From: Cryptomeria japonica
Lineage: Eukaryota > Streptophyta > Pinopsida > Cupressales > Cupressaceae
Length of the DNA: 64,000 nucleotides
Direction: 5' to 3'
NCBI RefSeq assembly: GCF_030272615.1
Contig: NC_081413.1
Location: forward strand, 160,020,849-160,084,848
Shown: piece by piece, positions 1 to 11,444 of the stretch
Numbering within the stretch: the first letter of the stretch is position 1
Layout: each line of letters opens with the position of its first letter
The notes under the pieces: model-generated
Told to the model about the DNA's origin: nothing
Databases searched by the model: none
Seen by the model: the letters and a program-made list of their open reading frames with translations, nothing else
Program-made: the position numbers and the translations under genes

Positions 1-612
1 TACCAAAGACCCACTATTATCAAAATTACTTAACTCAAATGCATGTAGCTTACCGATAGTAGCATCTAAAGAAACTGGCATATTGGGTAGCGACCTCAAT
101 TCATTGATTGCAAAGACTTGGATTGCATAAGCTGGTAGAAGGGTTCTACACAACTTACTTGTTATATCCTTTTCTTCAATAGTTCCACCTACTCCTTTGA
201 TTTGATTGACAATCTCCTTTAACCTTGTACTGTATTGGGTTATGTTCTCACCTTCATTCATCCTCATAGATTCAATTTGTCCTCTTAGACTGTCCACTTT
301 TTCTCTTTGAACATGTTCATCACCACCATACATAGATATGAGCTTGTCCCACATTGCCTTGGCATCATTGCAGCCTTCTAGATCATTAAACTCTGAGTCG
401 GTCAATGCAGATGTTATTTCAATCATTGCTTGAATATGTTCTTTCTTTGCCTTTATCTCTTCCATTGTCAATGGATAGGTGCTCAGTGTAATGAAATCAT
501 TCTCCAGATAATATACAACATATTCTCCAACTCTTGATAGGTGCAGCTTCATCCTTTTCTTCCATGTAGAGAAACTATACTTGTTTAGCTTCGGTGCATC
601 CCTCTTATACAT
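1..612 (-). CDS. copia gag, N-terminal 204 codons (partial, open to the window edge)
   Basis: This is the capsid-type gag of a copia element, which would form the cytoplasmic virus-like particle. Read from the ATG at 612-610, 204 codons are open to position 1 with no stop or frameshift. Stops lie upstream in the same frame, which supports this start. The N-terminus is MYKRDAPKLNKYSFSTWKKR. This matches the family pattern of a short basic start, then 'KLN-Y-W' and a helical gag core (UBN2 / Retrotran_gag_2 type). Further landmarks are ALTDSEFNDLEGC, DKLISMYGGDEHV, LPAYAIQVFAINELRSLP and KLHAFELSNFD, all typical of copia gag and collinear with the gag of CopB, CopD and CopE. The zinc knuckle would lie beyond the edge. 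It is the only retrotransposon reading frame here without a visible lesion over its length, though only about half of gag is seen. Confidence 0.85.
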   Translation of the reverse strand, partial: MYKRDAPKLNKYSFSTWKKRMKLHLSRVGEYVVYYLENDFITLSTYPLTMEEIKAKKEHIQAMIEITSALTDSEFNDLEGCNDAKAMWDKLISMYGGDEHVQREKVDSLRGQIESMRMNEGENITQYSTRLKEIVNQIKGVGGTIEEKDITSKLCRTLLPAYAIQVFAINELRSLPNMPVSLDATIGKLHAFELSNFDNSGSLV

Positions 613-663
613 CTTTGGATCTTTTCATCACGTACCTTTAAACTTTTCTTCCAGAGTCCAAAG

Positions 664-676
664 CTCTAATACCAAT
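664..676 (-). other. CopA primer-binding site (initiator Met tRNA)
   Basis: On the minus strand the bases next to the LTR read ATTGGTATTAGAGC. This matches the complement of the 3' end of plant initiator Met tRNA (TGGTATCAGAGC) with one C-to-T change. It sits directly inside the LTR edge at 677 and about 50 bp upstream of the gag start, as expected. Confidence 0.8.
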
Positions 677-2182
677 TGATAGTTTTGATACTAATTATTA
701 AGTACAGATGCCAAGCTAACAAGATGAGAGGGGGGGTGAATCATACAAACTTAAACTTCCATGAAATCAACAGATTCAACCTTGGTAGCTTTAATAGATA
801 TATGTAACCAAAACTATAAAACATGTAAACTCATAAACAGATAACATCACAACACATTCAACACCAGATTTAACGTGGAAACCCAAATAGGGAAAAACCA
901 CTATGGGATTTCAGACCCACTAAGAAATATACTCTTCTAGAGTATGCTCGATTAAAAGAAAATCCTGTTAAAAATTACAAACACATTGCTAGATGTGACC
1001 TAGCTAAGGGATTTCCCTTAGATCTGTTAGGATCTTCATTTTGTTAGAAGTGACCTTGTCAAAGGGTTTCAAACACTCAATCAGAATGTCACCTTGCTAG
1101 AGGATTTACAAATAAGACTGTTAATTCTACCCGGTTAAGAGATTTTCTGTCACTTACAAATAAACAACAATAATGAGTATGTCTACAACTTTGCATCTAA
1201 AATGCTAAAGCAAATTCTTATTTGTTCAATACAATCTAGTCATAGGACTTATCTTGTCCCTCTGCTGGGCTCCTTACTCTATTATTCAAACAGGTCTTCA
1301 AGCTTCTATGCTTGGCAATCACTATGTAGCATCCTTGTGCTTACATTTACCTGCATGCATTGTTTATCAACAGTTCCTTATTTATAAACAATTTGCTAAC
1401 CGCTTAATCTCCTTGATCACATTTCCCATGATCAATCTTAGCCATCAGATCTCCAGATTTGACCAGGTTCAATGTATCCTTTGATCTAAAAATGTTTTAC
1501 CTCACCTTGGAACTTGCATACATTTCTTGGAACTTGTGCTAGGGTATTGCGGTTCAATCTGAGCTATAGATCTTCCTGCCGATCTTCCATTGCCATAGAT
1601 TCTTAACAAACTTCATACACGTATCAATCATTTAATCATATCCAGCTCATCATCTTCCTTCATTAAATAATGCATATATTCATCCAATGCATTCTGTTAT
1701 TACTCGGTTGTAACTCGGTAAATACTAAACTTCACTCGGTAGACATTCCGACTTCATTAACCAATAGCGATAACCTTAGGGTTTACTGACTAGGTTGCTT
1801 AGGGTTTACCGACTAGGTTCTTTGCTCGGTAACATAGTATAGTATTAACCTTACAAACAATAACATATGTAGGATATCAAAACAATCTAAACATCATGAT
1901 CTCATCATTGTCTAACTTGGTAATCATTGCCCATTGAATAACTTATTCCTCCCCTTATTCATCACATTCTTTTTGTGTCTTTTACCAACATCTTAATTCT
2001 CTTCAAAACATACTTCTTAAGATATGGCAACATCATACTAAATCAGAAAATCAATTTCTTGACATCAATGATAAAATAGTATTGTTAAGATAGTAAACAT
2101 CCTTAATCAGTTATATCAACAACCTTTTCAATATCCTTATTGAAATGCCAACAATCTCCCTTTGTCTGTTATAATGAGAATA
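677..2182 (-). repeat. CopA 5' LTR
   Basis: About 1.5 kb between the primer-binding site and repeat A. It aligns along its length with the solo LTR at 50735-52243: both have the G-rich run followed by TGAATCAT near the gag side, the ACCAGATTTAAC box, the CTACTC/CTCGGT-rich middle and the ATGCCAACAATCTCC-like end. The inner edge at 677 is clear. The outer edge is fuzzy (2153-2190); 2182 is set by alignment with the solo LTR, whose own edge is fixed by a target duplication. Confidence 0.75.
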
Positions 2183-2336
2183 TTTCTATGGATTCATTTT
2201 CCCATGGATAATTTACCTTCCCCCTATACTTCATAGGATAAAACAAATCGCCCCCTTTTCTCTTGCTCTGCATCTAATTTAGAGGGTGTCAAGAGACACG
2301 TGGGATAATAAATTTCTTTCCGATAACACATTTCTT
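2183..2336 (-). repeat. Repeat A (ancient LTR-like repeat), left fragment
   Basis: This piece matches 34278-34437 of repeat B (shared landmarks: ATTATCCCA/ATTTTCCCA, the C-rich run before GTACTTTGTAGGATAAAA, and GGAGACACGTGGGA). It is cut off from the rest of repeat A (9459-11316) by CopB. Its left end is cut by CopA. The orientation given is the inferred LTR orientation (see 34278-36269). Confidence 0.75.
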
Positions 2337-3584
2337 TGTTGGCATTATGGACAAATAGATTATGTGTTGCATCAATTTTTTGTCATTGATGTCAACACTA
2401 GCTGTTATGGATGGTTACCGACATACATGTTTTGGTTACCAGTAGAAGATCTAGTGTTACCGGTAGAAGAAATTATCTGTTGGACACTTCCTATATGTTT
2501 GGATCTATAAAATGTGATTGGTTACATGTGATATGTGCTCGTAGAGTATATTTTGGTCAGTTGGTATTGGCTTGATAACTAGATGCTATCATATACTCTT
2601 GTAAACCATTACCGACATTGGTTTAAGGCTCTACTAACAGAGCTTTCACTAAGGAATCATGATAGGATGCATAAGTGGTGTTGGTGCACCTTCTAGATGG
2701 ATTTTAGGATGCTAAAGATGTTCTTTGTTCGTGCTTCAACTGCTTGAAGACATTGCTTTAGCGTGGTGGACCCAAAATAGGTTCACTGCCTATCTAGGTT
2801 ATGGACCGATATCATGCTAACATGTACTCTACATGTTACTGGGATGTTTCGAGATGATTTATGGATTTGTAATTGTTGTTTTGGTCTTAATCCGACATGG
2901 CATATCATTGTAAAATGGATTTATGTAATGATCTTATTGTAATACCTTTTAGGTGGTCGACCTAGTTGGTTTAGGTCTTAGGGTTGGTATAAATGTTGTA
3001 AGATCTCATTGTAGATCGTGGGAAAGGAAATGTAATGTGAGAATATTATAATATCATTTAGGCAGAGGATTTGGTCGATCATTGAGGATCGAATTGGGAT
3101 TAAGGAAGAGGTCAAAGGCCTCTGGTATTGAGCTTAACTGGGACTATAATCAGGCATGGTAGATGTTATCTATGGCAGTTCACTCTAGTGGATTGTTGTC
3201 CAATGATCTTGAGGTAGTTTTAACCTCTATAGTTAGTGAGACTCTTTTGTAATGAGCAGTACGTTCTAGGTAGTGTGCCTTCTTGCATGTGTAGGCCCCT
3301 CATTGTATCACATACTTTCTGTAGAAGTATCATCTGACTGTGGGTAGGCTTCCCACCATGGTTTTTCCCTTTTGGGGTTTTCCACGTATAAATCATGGTG
3401 TTATGCAGTATGGTTTCTTTGCATTGTTTACTAGTATATGTGTCTACCGACATTTGTTTCTGCTTTACCGGTATTTGAATACTTATGTGCTTCGGTTTGA
3501 GGTTGTATTGTGGATTAAATGTTATAATTTGTTAACAACTTATTCACCCCCACCCCTCTCAGTTGTTCACCAGTTATCCTAACA
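2337..3584 (+). repeat. CopB 5' LTR
   Basis: Starts TGTTGGCATTATGGAC and ends CCTAACA just before the primer-binding site. It pairs with 8195-9458 over its whole length with scattered substitutions, so the two LTRs have clearly diverged. A promoter-like TATAAA stretch lies near 2505 and near 2990 (GGTATAAATG). The shared copia LTR box is at about 3352-3390. Confidence 0.92.
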
Positions 3585-3586
3585 AT

Positions 3587-3599
3587 TGGTATGAGAGCC
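3587..3599 (+). other. CopB primer-binding site
   Basis: TGGTATGAGAGCC follows the LTR after a short spacer. It differs by one base from the plant initiator-Met-tRNA complement TGGTATCAGAGCC. Confidence 0.85.
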
Positions 3600-3642
3600 T
3601 TGGTCCTCTTTTGCAGAAGCTTAACCTCTTGAGGTAGATCCT

Positions 3643-4710
3643 ATGGCAGCTAACATTTCTAATTCACTGGCAACTGTTTTCAGAAGAGAAATCCCTAAGC
3701 TTGATGGAACAAATTATAGGATATGGAAAATTCAAATGGTGACTTATCTTAGATGCCTTGGAAAGGATATTTGGGAGATCACTCAGAAAGGATACACACC
3801 TTATGATCCGATATCTAGCAATCCTGCTCCTGCAGACTTGGATAAGAATATTGAAAATGATTGCAAAGCTAGAGAATCCCTCTTGTGTGCACTTACTGAT
3901 CAATGGATCATGGGAATGACTGATAAGTCATCAATAAAATTTATGTGGGACAAATTGAAAACACTGAATGAAGGTGACCCTACTATCAAAATTGCTAAAC
4001 TTGATGGTTACCGGGTAAGATATGAAAAATTGAAAATGAAAGATCATGAAGGAATTGTTGTATTTATGGAAGGAGTAAATGAGATTGTTATGGGAATAAA
4101 ATGTTGTGGAGGATTTATAAGTGAACATGAAATAGTTTCTAAAATATTGAGAGTCCTTCCACTAGCCTACAAGATGAAGGAAACTGCAATCAATGAGTTG
4201 AGAACAATGGCTAACACTTCAGTTAATAGAGACATTCTAATTGGGAAATTATCTGCTTTTGAGCTTGAAGAATTTGGATCTTCTGGAGCTATAAAATCTG
4301 AACTTGCTTTTCATGCATCATCATCATCATCATCTACCAGCAAAAGTGATTGGAAAGTCCTATATGCAAAAGAATTGGAGGACATGAGGAAAGAAGATGA
4401 AGAACTTAAGCAACTTGAAGCCTTATTTGCTAGAAGAACACCTAAAGGACCGACAAGAAGTAAGTATGAAGGAAAATCACCTTTTAAATGTTTTGCATGT
4501 AATAAGATTGGTTATTTTGCATCTAGATGTCCTAAAATGAATGGAAGGTTTGAGGAAAGAGTTAAGAAATATTTTAAGCCTAATCAGAATATATATAGAT
4601 TCAAGAAAAGTAAAAAATGCTACATAGAAAATGAGGAAGGAGTAACTGATGACTCTGGGGATGAACCGACAGAAGACTCTGCTAGTGGATTCGACAATGG
4701 AAAGGAATGA
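3643..4710 (+). pseudogene. CopB gag (full-length, nonsense-ended and zinc-knuckle mutated)
   Basis: Encodes copia gag: capsid core followed by a nucleocapsid knuckle. The ATG at 3643 gives MAANISNSLATVFRREIPKL, then the family pattern KLDGTNYRIWKIQM. A Ser run (about residues 224-233, a TCA/CAT microsatellite) precedes an acidic linker. The knuckle at 4489-4530 reads CFACNKIGYFASRC: the expected His is Tyr (CAT to TAT), so one zinc ligand is lost. The frame closes at TGA 4708-4710. The same frame continues directly into pol, and the homologous CopD codon is Trp (NGWVF), so this TGA is best read as TGG to TGA in a single gag-pol frame. Readthrough cannot be excluded from sequence alone. Confidence 0.88.
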
Positions 4711-7700
4711 GTGTTCTATGCTTTGAAGGAAGATGAACCAGAACTAGATATCAAAAATGAAGAAAAGGCCCCGACAACAAAAGTTGAAGATAAGGATGAA
4801 TGGGTAATTGATAGTGGATGCTCACATCATATGACTAGAGATAAAAGGAAATTTTTTTCCCTGCAAGAATTCAATGGCAGTCAAGTCAGATTTGGAGATG
4901 ACAAAGCATGTACGATTAGAGGTAGAGGTATTATTTCTTTGGATGACAAGCATAATACTGATAATGTCTATTATGTAGAAGATTTAAATCATAATATTTT
5001 GAGTGTTGGTCAATTGGTTGATAAGGGTTTTCAACTTCAGTTTAAAGATAGAAAATGCAAAATCATTAACAAGACTAGTTTGGAGATTGCAACTGGTATT
5101 CATACAGGAAGTAATATCTTCCACTTGAGCACTGGTAATAAGACATGCTTAATTTCTCATATTGATGAGAGTTGGTTATGGCATAAAAGGTTGTGTCATG
5201 TTAATTTTGATTGTATTGTTAAGACTAGTTCAACTAAGGTAGTTAGAGATATAACTAAGATTATGAAGCCTCATAATCCGGTATGTAAGGAATGTCAATT
5301 GGGTAAGCAAGTTAGAAATTCTCTTAAGAGCATACATGATAAATCTAATGATGTACTTGTTTTGTTTCACATTGACTTATGTGGTCCAGCAAGGACTAGA
5401 AGCTTTCAAGGTGATAGGTATTTCATGTTGATTATTGATGACTATTCGAGAATGATGTGGGTGACTTTTCTAAGGGAGAAGTTTGAAGCTTTTGATAAAT
5501 TAAAGATCTTTAAAGAAAAGTTTGAAACTGAAACTGGATTGAAAATAAAATGTCTAAGATCAGATCAAGGAGGCGAGTTCACTTCTCATGAATTTAACAG
5601 CTATTGTGAAACAAATGGAATCAAGAGACAACTATCTGCACCTAGGAATCCTCAACAAAATGGATTAGTGGAAAGAAAGAATAGAACCATTTTGGATGCA
5701 GCAAGATCTATGATGATGGAAGCCAAATTGCCTCATATCTACTGGAGAGAAGCAGTGAGTACAACAGTGTACACATTCAACAGAGTTCACATCAAAGGTG
5801 AAAATGGTAAGACCCCTTATGAACTATGGTTTGGACATACACCTTGTGTTAAATATTTCAAAATTTTTGGAAGTAAATGCTATATCAAAAGAGATGATTC
5901 CATTGGAAATTTTGATCCTTGATATGATGAAGGCATATTTATAAGATACTCAATTCAGAGCAAAGCATATAGATGTTATAATAAAATATTAAAGAAAATT
6001 GTTTAGAGTGCTAATGTGAAAGTGGATGAGTAGTACATAAATCATTCTATATCATACGACATGGAACCGGTAGTAGAAATGATCATAACTGAACCGACAA
6101 TGCCTCAACTGGTACAAGAAGCTGAGATAGTTACACCAGCACAATCAAAAAATTCAACTGTGCCCAATGATCAGAGTAGTGAACCTAAAGTTTAGAAGAC
6201 ACCAAGGTATGTAAGACTAAATCATTCTCAAGATCAAATCATTGGATATAAGAACAAGGGAGTTATGACTAGAAGGAAACTGGCTAATGAAGAGATATGT
6301 CTTATTTCTCAAGTTGAACTGACAACTGTTATTGAAGCTTTTAAGGATAAATATTGGTTAAAGGCTATGGAAGTTGAATTAGATTAGATAGATAAGAGTG
6401 GAACTTGGACTCTAGTTCCCTTGCCTAAAAATAAGAATGTTATTGGATCTAAATGGGTTTTTTAGGAATAAACTAAATGAGGATAGTCAAGTTGTAAGAA
6501 ACAAGGCTAGATTGGTTTGTAAATGATATTCTTAAATGGAAGGAATTGAATATGGTGAGACATTTGCACCTGTATCTAGAATTGAAGCCGTTAGACTGTT
6601 TCTTGCCTATGCAACTTACAAGAACTATAAGGTTTATCAAATGGATGTTAAATGTGCATTTTTGAATGGTGAACTTGAGGAAGAAGTATACATTGAGCAT
6701 CCTGATGGATTTTCACTGACAGATGGTAAAGATATGGCTTGCAGACTGAAGAAAACTTTATATGGTTTGAAACAAGCTCCTAGAGCTTGGTATGCAAGAT
6801 TGGATAAATATCTTTTGAAGCTTGGTTTTACTAAAGGCAGTGTTGATAGTAATTTATATTATAAGATCACTGATAATGATATTATGATTATTGAAGTATT
6901 TGTTGATGATATCATTTTTGGAGGAGAAGATAAATTATGCATGGGATTTGCTAACAATATGAATAATGAACTTGAAATGTCCATGATTGGTGAGATACAA
7001 TTTTTCTTAGGTTTGCAGATTACTCAAACTGACAAAGGCATTTTTATTTATCAAACTAAGTATCTGAGGGAATTGTTGAGGAAATTTGGTATGGATAATT
7101 CCAAACCGGTAAGTACTCCTATGGTGAAAAGTGAGAAATTATCTATCAAGGGTACTTCTACACCGGTAAATCTGACAACGTACAAGTCTATGATTGGTGG
7201 TCTATTATACCTAACTCAAACTAGACCTGATATTATGAATGCAGTAAGTATTATTTCAAGATATCAAAGTAATCCTAAAGAAAATCATGAATGTGCAGTA
7301 AAGAGGATATTCTAGTATTTGCAAGGAACAAAAGAATATGGTTTATGGTATTCTAAAAATGATGATTTCACTTTATGTGCATATATTGATTCAGATCGGG
7401 CAGGTGATACTGATGATAGAAAGAGAACTTCTGGTGGAGCTTTCTTTCTTGGAAAGAAACTCGTTTCATGGATCAACAAAAAATAGTCATGCATTTCTTT
7501 ATCTATTGCAGAAGCTGAGTATGTTACAACAACAACTAATTGTACTCAAGTCATGTGGATGAAGCAAATGTTGAAGGATATCAGGGTAAATTATAGTGAA
7601 TCAGTAGTTATCTACTATGATAACTCTGCTGCAATTGACATGTCTAAGAATCTAGTATTTCACTCTAAGACTAAGCATATATCAATAAAGTACAACTTTG

Positions 7701-7879
7701 TGAAGGACAAGGTAGAAGAAAAGGAAGTCAAATTGGTTTATGTGAACACTAAAGAACAGATTGCAGACATATTCACTAAACTTTTGTCTAAGGAATCATT
7801 TGAGTATTTGAGAGACAAGTTAGGGGTTTTGTGCCCCTCCAATAGAGACTTGATCGATGCAGTTTTATCATCAGTCTAA
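4711..7879 (+). pseudogene. CopB pol: protease, integrase, reverse transcriptase, RNase H (broken)
   Basis: Domains in order: aspartic protease with IDSGCSHHMTRD (about 4806); integrase zinc region WLWHKRLCHVNFD ... CKECQ (about 5170-5300); integrase core with HIDLCGPA, LRSDQGGEF and NGLVERKN supplying D, D, E; reverse transcriptase with [26 protein letters not shown] and the catalytic [10 protein letters not shown] (about 6897); RNase H ending in QIADIFTKLLSKESFEYLR. Lesions include TGA 5920, TAG 6004, 6031, 6193 and 6385, one extra T in a T-run near 6460 that shifts the frame, TGA and TAA near 6525-6535, TAG near 7313 and 7484. Most are CAG to TAG or CGA to TGA. Domain content and order define copia; lineage within copia is not decided here. 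Confidence 0.9.
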
Positions 7880-7984
7880 CATGCATTATCAGACACTATT
7901 CATTCTGGCACTGATGAGTGGTGCTACTACTCAGGAGGAGTAGTCTTTGAGGTTTACATTATTGCTTTGATATTTTTATCATAT

Positions 7985-8194
7985 TTCTGGCATTGATGTC
8001 AAAGGGGGAGATATATTGATGTGAAAATATAGAAAAAGGAGTTGTATACATTAGGGGGAGAGATTTATTCAGAACTTTACAGAGATATCATTCAAATTGT
8101 TGGTTATCTTCCAAAGGGGAAGATTTGTTTGGTACTTCTTGGTACTTAGATGCTTTTCACATCTAGTGTTTCCATCAATACCAAAGGGGGAGGT
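7985..8194 (+). other. CopB polypurine tracts before the 3' LTR
   Basis: Four purine runs lie between the end of pol and the 3' LTR: TCAAAGGGGGAGATA (about 7997), TTAGGGGGAGAGATT (about 8051), CCAAAGGGGAAGATT (about 8112) and CCAAAGGGGGAGGT (8181-8194). The last abuts the LTR and is the expected plus-strand primer. The others look like extra copies of the same site. Confidence 0.75.
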
Positions 8195-9458
8195 TGTTGG
8201 CATTATAGACAAATTGATTGTGCTGCATTGATGTTTTGTCATTGATGTCAACACTAGCTGTTATGGATGGTTACCAACAGATAGGTTTTGGTTACCAATA
8301 GAATATCTAGTGTTACTGGCAGAAGAGATTATTTGTGGACACTTTCGGTATGTTTGGATCTATGGAATGTGATTGGTTACATGTGATACGTACTCCTGGA
8401 GCATGTTTTGGTCAGTTGGTATTGGCTCGATAATTGGATGCTATCATATACTCTTGTAAACCCTTACCAACATTGGTTTAAGGCTCTATCGATAGATATT
8501 TCACCGAGGAGTCGTGACAAGATGCATAAGTGGTGTTGGTGCAACTTCTAGATGGATTTTAGGATGTTGAAGATGTTCTTTGATCATGCTTCAACCACTT
8601 GAAAACATTGCTTTAGCTTGGTGGACCCAGAATAGGTCCGGTGCCTATCTAGGTTATGAACCGGTATCATGCTAACGTGTACTCTACACATTACTGGGAT
8701 GTTTCAAGATGATTTATGGATTTTTAATTGTTGTTTTGGTCTTAAACCGACATGGAATATCATTGTAAAATGGATTTATGTAATGATCTTATTGTAATAT
8801 CTTTTAGGTGGCCAACCTAGTTGGTTGAGGTCTTAGGGTTGGTATAAATATTGTAAGATCTCATTGTAGATCGTGGGAAAGGAAATGTAATGTGTGAATA
8901 ATGTATTATCATTTAGGTAGAGGATTTGGTCGATCATTGAGGATCGAAGTAGGATTAAGGAAGAGGTCAAAGGCCTCCGGTATGGAGCTTAATCGAGACT
9001 GTAATTAAGCATGGTAGATGCTATCTCTTGCAGTTCACTCTAATGGATTTTTGTCCAAATATCTTGAGGTGGTTTTAACCTCTATAGTCAGTGAGACTCT
9101 TTTGTAATGAGCATTATGCTCTAGGCAGTGTGACTTCCTGCATGGGCAAGCCCCTCATTGTATCACATACTTTCTGCAGAAGTATCATTTGACTATGGGT
9201 AGGCTTCCCACCATGGTTTTTCCCTTTCTGGGTTTTCCACGTACAAATCATGGTGTTATATGGTATGGTTGCTTTGCATTATTTATCTGTTTAATTGTTA
9301 AGTTGCATTGTTTACCGGTGTCTGTGTCTACTAACATCTTTTACTAGTATTTGAATACTTATGTGCTCCGGTTTGAAGTTGTATTGTGGATTAAATGTTA
9401 TAATCTATTAACAACCGATTCACCCCCTCCCTCTCAGTTGTTCACCAGTTATCCTAAT
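8195..9458 (+). repeat. CopB 3' LTR
   Basis: Starts TGTTGGCATTATAGAC, immediately after the polypurine tract, and matches the 5' LTR to its end. It has an extra stretch near 9270-9300 (around TTATCTGTTTAATTG) absent from the 5' copy. The terminal CCTAACA of the 5' LTR is CCTAAT here. Confidence 0.9.
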
Positions 9459-11316
9459 TTCCTTAGCTCACGCCAAGACTGGGTGGGATCATTTGTCATG
9501 TGGGGTATGAAAGTACTCCCACTCCCACTGACCGCCCTATCTCGCATGAGTTTTGGGTGTGCTCTTGTGTGTTGTGGGATAAACAAAGGAGGGAATTATC
9601 CTTTGTTCATTATCCCACATGAATTCATGTTTCTCAATAAACATCACCATGGCAACAATTTGACAAAATTTTGCCAATTACACTATGCTTTCTCATGTAT
9701 TTTATGGGACACGGTCTTAGGGGGCCCACTGCATTTCAAATTCATGCTCACTTATATGGGTTGATTTTCAATTTTAAAATCACCAACCGAGTGATTCAAA
9801 ATTCACTCTACTTCCCTCCTTTTTTAATTTATTTAACCTAAAGTGATTTTATTAACACCATTGACATTAAACCATTTTCTTTAGAAAAATGACTAAATAT
9901 ATCTTTCTTCATTTTTAAAATAAATTTCATTCAAATCAAACAAATTATTTAAATAAAAATCACTTTCCACCTTGTGGAACCCTTTAGATCAAAAGATGAC
10001 TTAAAACACTTTACCGCCCTTGCACTTAAATATAATATTATCTTAATCAAAATGATTAAAAATAATAAATATTTAATCAATTAAGCTCCATTAGTCACAC
10101 TGAGCATCAACCTTAGTCGGGCCCCAAATGTGGGCCTGGCTAAAAAAAATTCGTTTCTGAACAAGTGACTGGGTGAAACATTCATAAACACTGCTTGGAT
10201 ATGCTCAGGAGTCGAGAAACTGAATTTAGAATGTTCACTATGATCATTTTTGCAATTTTGTATTTTGACCCAAAACACTTGAGTAGCTCTAGAAATGAGC
10301 TTTAAAAACTGAGCAAAACATATGATCACACACTGGGAATTGGCACACTAGTAGACTGTAACACATAGAATCAGATGCATCTGATGGATTGTTGATACAA
10401 CATCCGATTCAAAAGTTATTAACTGACAAATTTTCCTACTCAGGGTTTTTGTGAAACTGGAACTGCTGAACTAACCTAAGTAGGTCTCAAACCCTGCTTT
10501 GAAAAAATATCAAATCATCACTCTGGGAGCTGCCACTTGGCATACTGGCACATCAACATGCCTTAAAAACATGTGCAAGAGGGTTTTACCTGACTTTGGT
10601 CACATGTGAAAATTATTAACTCTCAAAGTTGGCTTCTTTGAAAAATCTTATCATGATGTTGAAACCGTGAAAAGTTGCATTTGGAATAGGCTTCAAAAAG
10701 TGGTCATATGAAGAGCTGGGGGGTACAAACTGGGAATCTTGTAGAAAATTATATAGATAAAAATGGGGTATAATTGATTTAAAGTGTAGGTTAACTGGGC
10801 ATGAAATAAGAATTTTCAAAGTGGCCTCTTGACTGCTGCTTGACAACATTCAATTGCAAAACTAAACTTTTTGCAAATAGAATCAACTTGGAAAACTGAG
10901 CAAATGGATTCATGAGGCTAAGACACTTGGAATATGGCTTCAAAAATTTGCATAAAATAATGAAAAACTCTTTTTTTTTCTTGTTGATGAATAGGTACAA
11001 AGATATGACGCCTCAAACAGGGTTACTCAAAAAAATATAGAAAGTTACAAAATGCAGACCTAACCTTAGGACCTCTAAAGGAGACTTTACAAACACATCA
11101 AAAATGATCTGAGGAAGCTGCAAATAGATACATGACACCTCTATCATGCATATAAAAATCCTCCAAGAGTATTTTGCATGAAACTTAACTGGTGCAAAAT
11201 GACAAGCTCTCAAACTGAGCAACTTAGGCTTACCACACAGGGTCAAAACTGAGCGTAATTTGACAAAATTTTACATGGGACCTCAAAAATTAGGCATGAA
11301 TATTTGAGTCCCAAAA
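9459..11316 (-). repeat. Repeat A, main part (probable 3' LTR of the Ty3-like gag element)
   Basis: Collinear with 34453-36269 (repeat B), with many scattered substitutions and small indels. Shared landmarks include CACGCCAAGACTGGG, GGGTGTGCTCTTGTGTG, ATGAATTCATGTTTCTCAAT, ACTTTCCACCTTGTGGAACC and GGGACCTCAAAAATTAGGCA. The right edge, read on the minus strand, begins TTTTGGGACT (repeat B has TGTTGGGACT). It is preceded on that strand by a purine run at 11317-11330. That arrangement is what a minus-strand LTR next to a polypurine tract looks like. No convincing protein is encoded. Confidence 0.65.
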
Positions 11317-11330
11317 TTTTCTCTTGCTCA
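11317..11330 (-). other. Candidate polypurine tract of the Ty3-like gag element
   Basis: The minus strand reads GAGCAAGAGAAAATTT directly before the start of repeat A. It lies about 120 bp beyond the end of the gag reading frame, which leaves no room for pol. Supports repeat A as the 3' LTR of a gag-only element, but purine-rich runs are common and this is an inference. Confidence 0.45.
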
Positions 11331-11444
11331 GGGATGCATTCCCCTTGTGGACATGGCAAGAAATTAGATCTATGGAGGAGTAGACCGAGTCCCTACTCCA
11401 TTGGGCCACTCAACCACTGCATTCTTCATTCTGAAAATCTGATT

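Larger units (their letters stand above)
1..2182 (-). mobile_element. CopA: Ty1/copia LTR retrotransposon, 5' part only
   Basis: On the minus strand the order is LTR (2182 to 677), primer-binding site (676-664), then gag from 612 leftwards past the window edge. The rest of gag, pol and the 3' LTR lie outside. The LTR is the same family as the solo LTR at 50735-52243. It abuts repeat A at about 2183, so CopA appears to have inserted into that repeat. The target duplication cannot be checked because the other end is missing. Confidence 0.8.
2337..9458 (+). mobile_element. CopB: complete but decayed Ty1/copia retrotransposon
   Basis: Full structure is visible: 5' LTR (2337-3584), primer-binding site, gag, protease, integrase, reverse transcriptase and RNase H in copia order, polypurine tract, 3' LTR (8195-9458). 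The flanking bases TTCTT (2332-2336) and TTCCT (9459-9463) look like a diverged 5-bp target duplication. Repeat B at about 34430-34460 shows the uninterrupted version of the target, so insertion into repeat A is directly visible. Many stops and at least one frameshift make it non-functional. Confidence 0.92.

Noticed and set aside
4708-4710. CopB gag TGA as a programmed readthrough codon between gag and pol
   Set aside because: The matching position in CopD is Trp in a continuous frame, so mutation of TGG is simpler; not excluded but not supported.
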